The notes below the pieces were generated by a model, which did no database searches, had not been told where the DNA came from, and was given only the letters and a program-made list of their open reading frames with translations. Below, piece after piece: positions 59,968 through 64,000 of a stretch of DNA of 64,000 bases. How positions within the stretch are numbered: position 1 is the stretch's first letter; each line of letters starts with the position of its first letter. The translations under genes were made by a program, and so were the position numbers. This stretch comes from Mesostigma viride (lineage: Eukaryota; Streptophyta; Mesostigmatophyceae; Mesostigmatales; Mesostigmataceae): positions 262,185 through 326,184 of the forward strand of contig RPFO01000645.1 in NCBI GenBank assembly GCA_009746045.1. Reading direction: 5' to 3'.

Positions 59968-60429
59968 AAAGGTGTGGAGAAACTTGACCGACCACCCATG
60001 GTATGTTTAGTCTGGGTTCATGGTAGTCAGTGGCTGCTTTCTTAGGCAATTGCTTTCAGGACGAGGGGCATTTAAAGCCCTTGGTGGAGGGCCTCAACAA
60101 TGGTTTCATATAATTTTTTGCAAAACATGTCAATATCAAAACAGACAACCTATCTCGCATAATGTTCATGATCAGAATTCTGTTTAATCACTTACGATGG
60201 CATTTGCTAAGATTCACTAATCAAGCATGTGCACCCATCATTCCCAGCTAGCGAGCTAGTTGTTTGTACACGTTCACGAGTCCGACTTTTGCATGCCATT
60301 ATACCATGCAAGGAAACTTCAGTGTGGCAATCTGGCACATGCACGAGTTTTCAATTAGACCAATGAGAACCCCTCATGAATGCCTAAGGTCTCAGGTGTG
60401 CCAAGTGCATGAGAAACACGACGTTGGAT
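59968..60429. other. Downstream of the ELF5-like gene, no gene recognised
   Basis: Presumably contains the 3' UTR. No clear coding frame or repeat was identified. Confidence 0.5.
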
Positions 60430-60620
60430 CTGCCTGCATTAAATTAAAATTAAATTATAACACGACTCCGTTGGGAGATCATGTCAAAGAGACAACCAGC
60501 GCATCATGTACATAGCACATATTCCCGTGGGTGGATGGATGGAGGGGGGACAAAGCCGCGAAACCGAACTAATCTAACTCTAATCTAATCTAATCTAATC
60601 TAATATAGAAAATCTGCCTG
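60430..60620 (-). mobile_element. LINE 3' tail fragment with an internal insert
   Basis: Minus-strand tail box (AACACGACTCCGTTGGGAGA then TCATGT), but split by CAAAGAGACAACCAGCGCA, which is the end of repeat family A. Then ATAGCACATATTCCC resumes, followed by (TAATC)n. Confidence 0.65.
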
Positions 60621-60639
60621 CAGGCATGCATGAGCTAGC

Positions 60640-60795
60640 TATCAAGGAGACAACCAGCGCAGGCCAGAAATCGGGAGAATCCGGACCATGGTAGCTCGAG
60701 CCTGCCGTTATCTTGTCTGCGTGTTCGAGTCGTTCAGGATGATGAAGATGAATGGTGATGGATTTATGTGTATCCTTGTGCATCGAAAGCTATGA
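60640..60795 (-). repeat. Dispersed repeat family A, copy 5 (reverse)
   Basis: Reverse complement of the 23.8-kb copy with the complete core (GATAACGGCAGGCTCGAGCT) and both ends. Confidence 0.8.
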
Positions 60796-61049
60796 TGGAC
60801 ACTTTAGGGAACTGGGCGAGGCGAGGGGGGCAGGGGGCGGGGCCGGGCAGGGGGGGGGGAAGCAACAATTGGAGGCGGCCCTGCGATATGAGTGTAAAGT
60901 GGCCAGGCTGGAGCCAGAACGTGCTTCTGCTAGATAGCTAGGGGGCGCGTGGGTTAATTATTTGGCACTTTGAACAATTAAGCTTGTCAAGTGTACCCGT
61001 CATGCATGCATGCCCGACTAGAGCCAGCAACGAGCATTTAGTTGTACAT

Positions 61050-61110
61050 TAATCAATTCATTAAATTTAGGAATTAACATAACTCCGTTGGGAGTACATA
61101 TGTAGCAGTT
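61050..61110 (-). mobile_element. LINE 3' tail fragment
   Basis: TTAACATAACTCCGTTGGGA then GTACATATGTAGCA, the family's tail box, with the AT-rich tail on the low-coordinate side. Confidence 0.55.
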
Positions 61111-61182
61111 GTTCCGGCCGGGCGGCCTTGTGGTAGCTGTGGGCAGCCGCTGGATCCCACGGGGACTCACTACCTTGCCTGC

Positions 61183-61749
61183 ATGGGGGGCCAACAGAAT
61201 CAGAATTGGTATTTGTATTTGCACACTGTCCTCCTGACGGTGGTGCTCGCCATGATTCGGTCGGTTTTCCCCCACGCGAACATCCGGTCCGAGGATGCGG
61301 ATGGCGCTGCCTTCTATTCCCCCAACCACCGGCCTGACATCGTGGTGCTGGACTTTGAGGGGGGTGGCCGGCATCTGCTTATTGACGTTTCGGTGGCGCG
61401 GCCCTTGGCTCTTAGCCACGTGGCTGGGGCCTCCCTCACGGCAGGTTACACGGCGGACCGGGCGGAGCGGGCCAAGCTCCTGGCCTACGGCGACGTCGGG
61501 CACCATCGTGTGGTGCCCTTTGTCCTGGAGGAGTTTGGGGCCATGGGGCCCCTGACCTCCGCCTTCTTCAAGGAGTGTTGCCGGCTCCGGGAGGACCGGC
61601 TGGACCTGGAGGGCCAGCGGGCCCCATGGTCGGCGCGGACCTGGACGTCATATTGGCGTCAGCGCTTGTCGGTGGCGCTGACTCGGGCCATGGCTGACAT
61701 CATGCTCCGCCGTACGCGAGCTGATTTTGCGGTGCAGCAGGGCTATTAG
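61183..61749 (+). mobile_element. Non-LTR retrotransposon C-terminal endonuclease-like fragment
   Basis: 188-aa open frame with NHRPDIVVLDFEGGGRHLLI then DVSVARPLALSH, and TADRAERAKLLAYGD, VVPFVLEEFGAMGP. The RPD...D pattern and following layout resemble the PD-(D/E)XK restriction-like endonuclease domain at the C-terminus of some non-LTR polyproteins (the element's own target nickase). The polymerase part is missing upstream. It differs from the zf-RVT element at 5.2 kb, so two LINE lineages are present. Could alternatively be a domesticated nuclease, but its setting among LINE tails argues against that. Confidence 0.6.
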
Positions 61750-61859
61750 GTTCCTCCCGTTAGGCGTTTCCATTGGTCTTATCGTAGTATAGAGCTTTGA
61801 CATGGCTCTGTATATAGGTTTATAGCTGGGCGTTTGCTTTGGTTTGAGTGATTTCACTC

Positions 61860-62215
61860 TGCTGTAAGTAATTATATTTTTAACATATGTAGCACATAGC
61901 CCAGAGAAGGGGCATATGGCCTATAGTACATTCTAAGCTACTTCCTGCAAGGTACGTGGGAATGTAAACGACACTTGCTCTAGGTGCACCAGCCAGGTCA
62001 CCTGCATCCCCATGGTCTATATCAAGCTATGCCCAGCTAAGGGGATCGAGCCTGTCATGGGGGGGAAGATCATCATAGCTAAACAAAAGCTAGAGCGTGG
62101 CATCTCAGCAGAGAGCAGCTCTCTACATGGGCACATCATAACTAAATAAAGCTAGGCATCGTCTGGAGTCACTCCCTTCACGTGCCGTGGACGACGACTC
62201 GACCCTGGCGCAGGA
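61860..62215 (-). mobile_element. LINE 3' UTR copy, reverse
   Basis: Matches the reverse of 37.8-38.12 kb, including the GAGAGCTGCTCTC hairpin and GATGCCACGCTCTAG. A fragment of ORF1 sequence (ACAACGGCGACGGGAGCTA) follows at about 62195-62222 on the + strand, so pieces are rearranged. Confidence 0.65.
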
Positions 62216-62223
62216 ACAACGGC

Positions 62224-62540
62224 GACGGGAGCTATTAAATTATAACATGTCTCCGTTGGGAGATCATGTAGCACATATTCCAGGTTGGATGGGTGGTGTG
62301 GAGGAAGCCGCGTAATCGAACCGAACCTAACTCTAAGCTATAGCTAGTCTAGAAAAGCCTATCTACGCTACTCATCAAAACGGCTCCTCCTCTTGGGGGG
62401 AGGCGGCTTGCCCACAGGGGCTGGCGTGTGCGCCTTGACAATCTTCTTCCACCGCGTCTTGTCCTGCATGGCAGTCCAAAGACGAGAGAGAGAGTGGATG
62501 CAGTACTCAAACTGGGCTGGGACCACTAGGTCGTCCAGCA
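62224..62540 (-). mobile_element. LINE ORF2 C-terminus and 3' end, interrupted by a hAT element
   Basis: On the minus strand: DDLVVPAQFEYCIHSLSRLW, TAMQDKTRWKKIVKAH, a Pro/Lys-rich end RRSRFDE-stop (stop near 62368), then the 3' UTR and tail to about 62224. It is about 90% identical by eye to the copy at 9.99-10.16 kb. The ORF2 sequence is cut at 62540 and resumes at 63987 to the window edge. Confidence 0.85.
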
Positions 62541-63986
62541 CAGTGTACAGCCATACGCAATACGCAGCCATACGGGGCCCTTGTGTATGGTGTATAATAC
62601 GCCATACGGGGTATAATACGCAAACCATACGGGGACTCTTGAAAATGCTGTTTTTTGCATGGTTCAGGGGGTTCTTCAACATTCTGACCAATCAGGCATG
62701 TTTTTTTTGTGTTCTTGCAACACCACTTGCCTTTATTTAACACATCATCACATAATATTGCCGTTGCCGTCGCTGCATGCCTACAAATACAAGCATTGTA
62801 CATCTGTTGTTATTAATAATGTCTGTAAATAGCACAAAATAACAAAGTTGTATGCACAATCAGTGCACACCTGAAAAGGATAATAACACAAGTAGATATG
62901 CATGCACATTGACACTTGCAGTGGTATAGAGATCGCTGCCACCATTACTGTATGTTGAAGTTAAAAAAACATGCCATCACTGCATGGAATGGCTATACTA
63001 GGACTGAAATACTGCACATGGTCAGTCGGCCAACTTGCCAAAAGTAATAAGACATTGTGCCAGAAACAGACATCTTGCCTACTCGTGGTAGGCCACCATG
63101 CAATATTGATCTACATGAAGCAAGAATCCATACGGGCTGCCAACAATGTGGCTAGCGTGCAGGATAGCATGCATGCCAGCAACCCGACCCAGCTTCCCTA
63201 AACCATTAACACATATGGTACGGTGGCTGGCTAGCAGCAGCCTGCATGGCTAAATAAGGCATTTATGTGCATCGCGAGTCACACCAAATACCCCGCAGCC
63301 TGCGACGTAATGCCTCCGGCGGTCTCTTGCACTCGCTCACTCTTGCCTCCTTCGCATACGTAGCGCCCATGATATGGCGGGTGCTAGCCTTGCTCGGGTG
63401 GTAGAACCCGAGAATTTTGCATCCAAAAGTGTGCACGTCACTGAGCTAGTAGTTACCTGTCGGCTGCCCTTTCTTGTTGAGAGTCTGTTTTCACGATGTG
63501 TGTCCAGACAGTCTCGAATACGGCCTGCATCTCGTCGGCCCCATTATCATCGTGTTCCATAGACCCACACCATCACCGTCGCTAGCCATGGTGCCTGGAT
63601 GTCAATTGTGCTACGATTAAATGTTAGGTGCCAGATGCGCGCCCTTGTTGGCAGACAACATAACTTCGTCACCTAATTTCCTCGTCCTTCGTCTCCTAGA
63701 CCCTAGTCCGACACGCAGCAATCTGCAGCAATGCACGTACAGTCGTACATGCACGGCCAGCTTGGCACCTGCATCTAGTTCCGGCTCCACGTGCCGTCCA
63801 AAATGATGCCAGAAGCTACTTCGAACGAGGTTCATACGCAAAAAATACGCAAAAAATACGCAATACGCAAAAAATACGCAAAAAATACGCAGTGCGTATT
63901 TTTTTTCCCATTTCCATACGGAAATCTTGCGTATGGCGTATAATACGCGCCATACGGCGTATTATACGCCGTATGGCTGTTCACTG
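62541..63986. mobile_element. 1,446-bp non-autonomous hAT-type transposon
   Basis: The ends read CAGTGTACAGCCATACG and, on the other strand, CAGTGAACAGCCATACG (16 of 17 match). An exact 8-bp duplication, GTCCAGCA, flanks it at 62533-62540 and 63987-63994. CAGTG-type ends with an 8-bp target duplication are the hallmark of the hAT superfamily. Subterminal clusters of CCATACG and GTATAATACGC lie within 100-150 bp of each end, as expected for transposase-binding sites. Internal frames are short and show no transposase, so it must be mobilised in trans. Target: the LINE ORF2 end at 62.4 kb. Confidence 0.9.
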
Positions 63987-64000
63987 GTCCAGCAACATCT

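Overview
The window is nuclear DNA of a eukaryote, most likely a green-lineage organism such as a unicellular green alga. Coding exons are GC-rich with many short introns using GT-AG (one possible GC-AG) sites. The gene at 58.3 kb is closest in layout to plant ELF5, and the methyltransferase aligns best with my recollection of a plant protein. Intergenic DNA and introns are crowded with tandem repeats and broken mobile elements. All family assignments come from reading the sequence; no search was run.

Layout: (1) 0.2-2.9 kb, + strand, four exons of an unidentified multi-pass membrane protein that starts before the window. (2) 5.0-6.4 kb, a 5'-truncated LINE with a perfect 15-bp target duplication. 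(3) 6.9-8.25 kb, + strand, a two-exon XPA-like nucleotide excision repair gene. (4) 8.3-11.0 kb, LINE 3' ends and other repeats. (5) 11.1-31.75 kb, - strand, a SAM-dependent methyltransferase of the MidA/NDUFAF7-like class with ten visible exons. One of its introns is 11.0 kb and holds a Ty3/Gypsy-like fossil, a 1,122-bp tandem duplication and a ~1.4-kb-armed palindrome. The last two encode small Cys/His-rich proteins and carry five copies of a 12-bp palindrome. (6) 34.3-40.1 kb, LINE ORF1 relics, one of them split by a 586-bp inverted-repeat transposon. (7) 40.2-56.6 kb, - strand, a complete 18-exon WDR48/UAF1 gene (916 aa as reconstructed), whose introns mostly carry their own private minisatellites. 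(8) 56.9-57.35 kb, a 447-bp MITE in the head-to-head spacer. (9) 58.3-60.0 kb, + strand, an intronless ELF5/WBP11-like spliceosomal protein. (10) 60-64 kb, LINE pieces and a 1,446-bp hAT-type non-autonomous transposon with an 8-bp target duplication.

Two host genes belong to genome maintenance: XPA (damage verification in nucleotide excision repair) and WDR48/UAF1 (cofactor of USP1-type deubiquitinases). ELF5/WBP11 is an mRNA-processing factor. Nothing suggests the genes form an operon-like unit; WDR48 and ELF5 are divergent, and XPA and the methyltransferase converge.

The most unusual material is the contents of the 11-kb intron, where a Cys-x4-Cys-x(9-12)-Cys-x2-His module recurs in several small frames next to the repeated CAACGGCCGTTG site. 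I do not recognise this as a described system.
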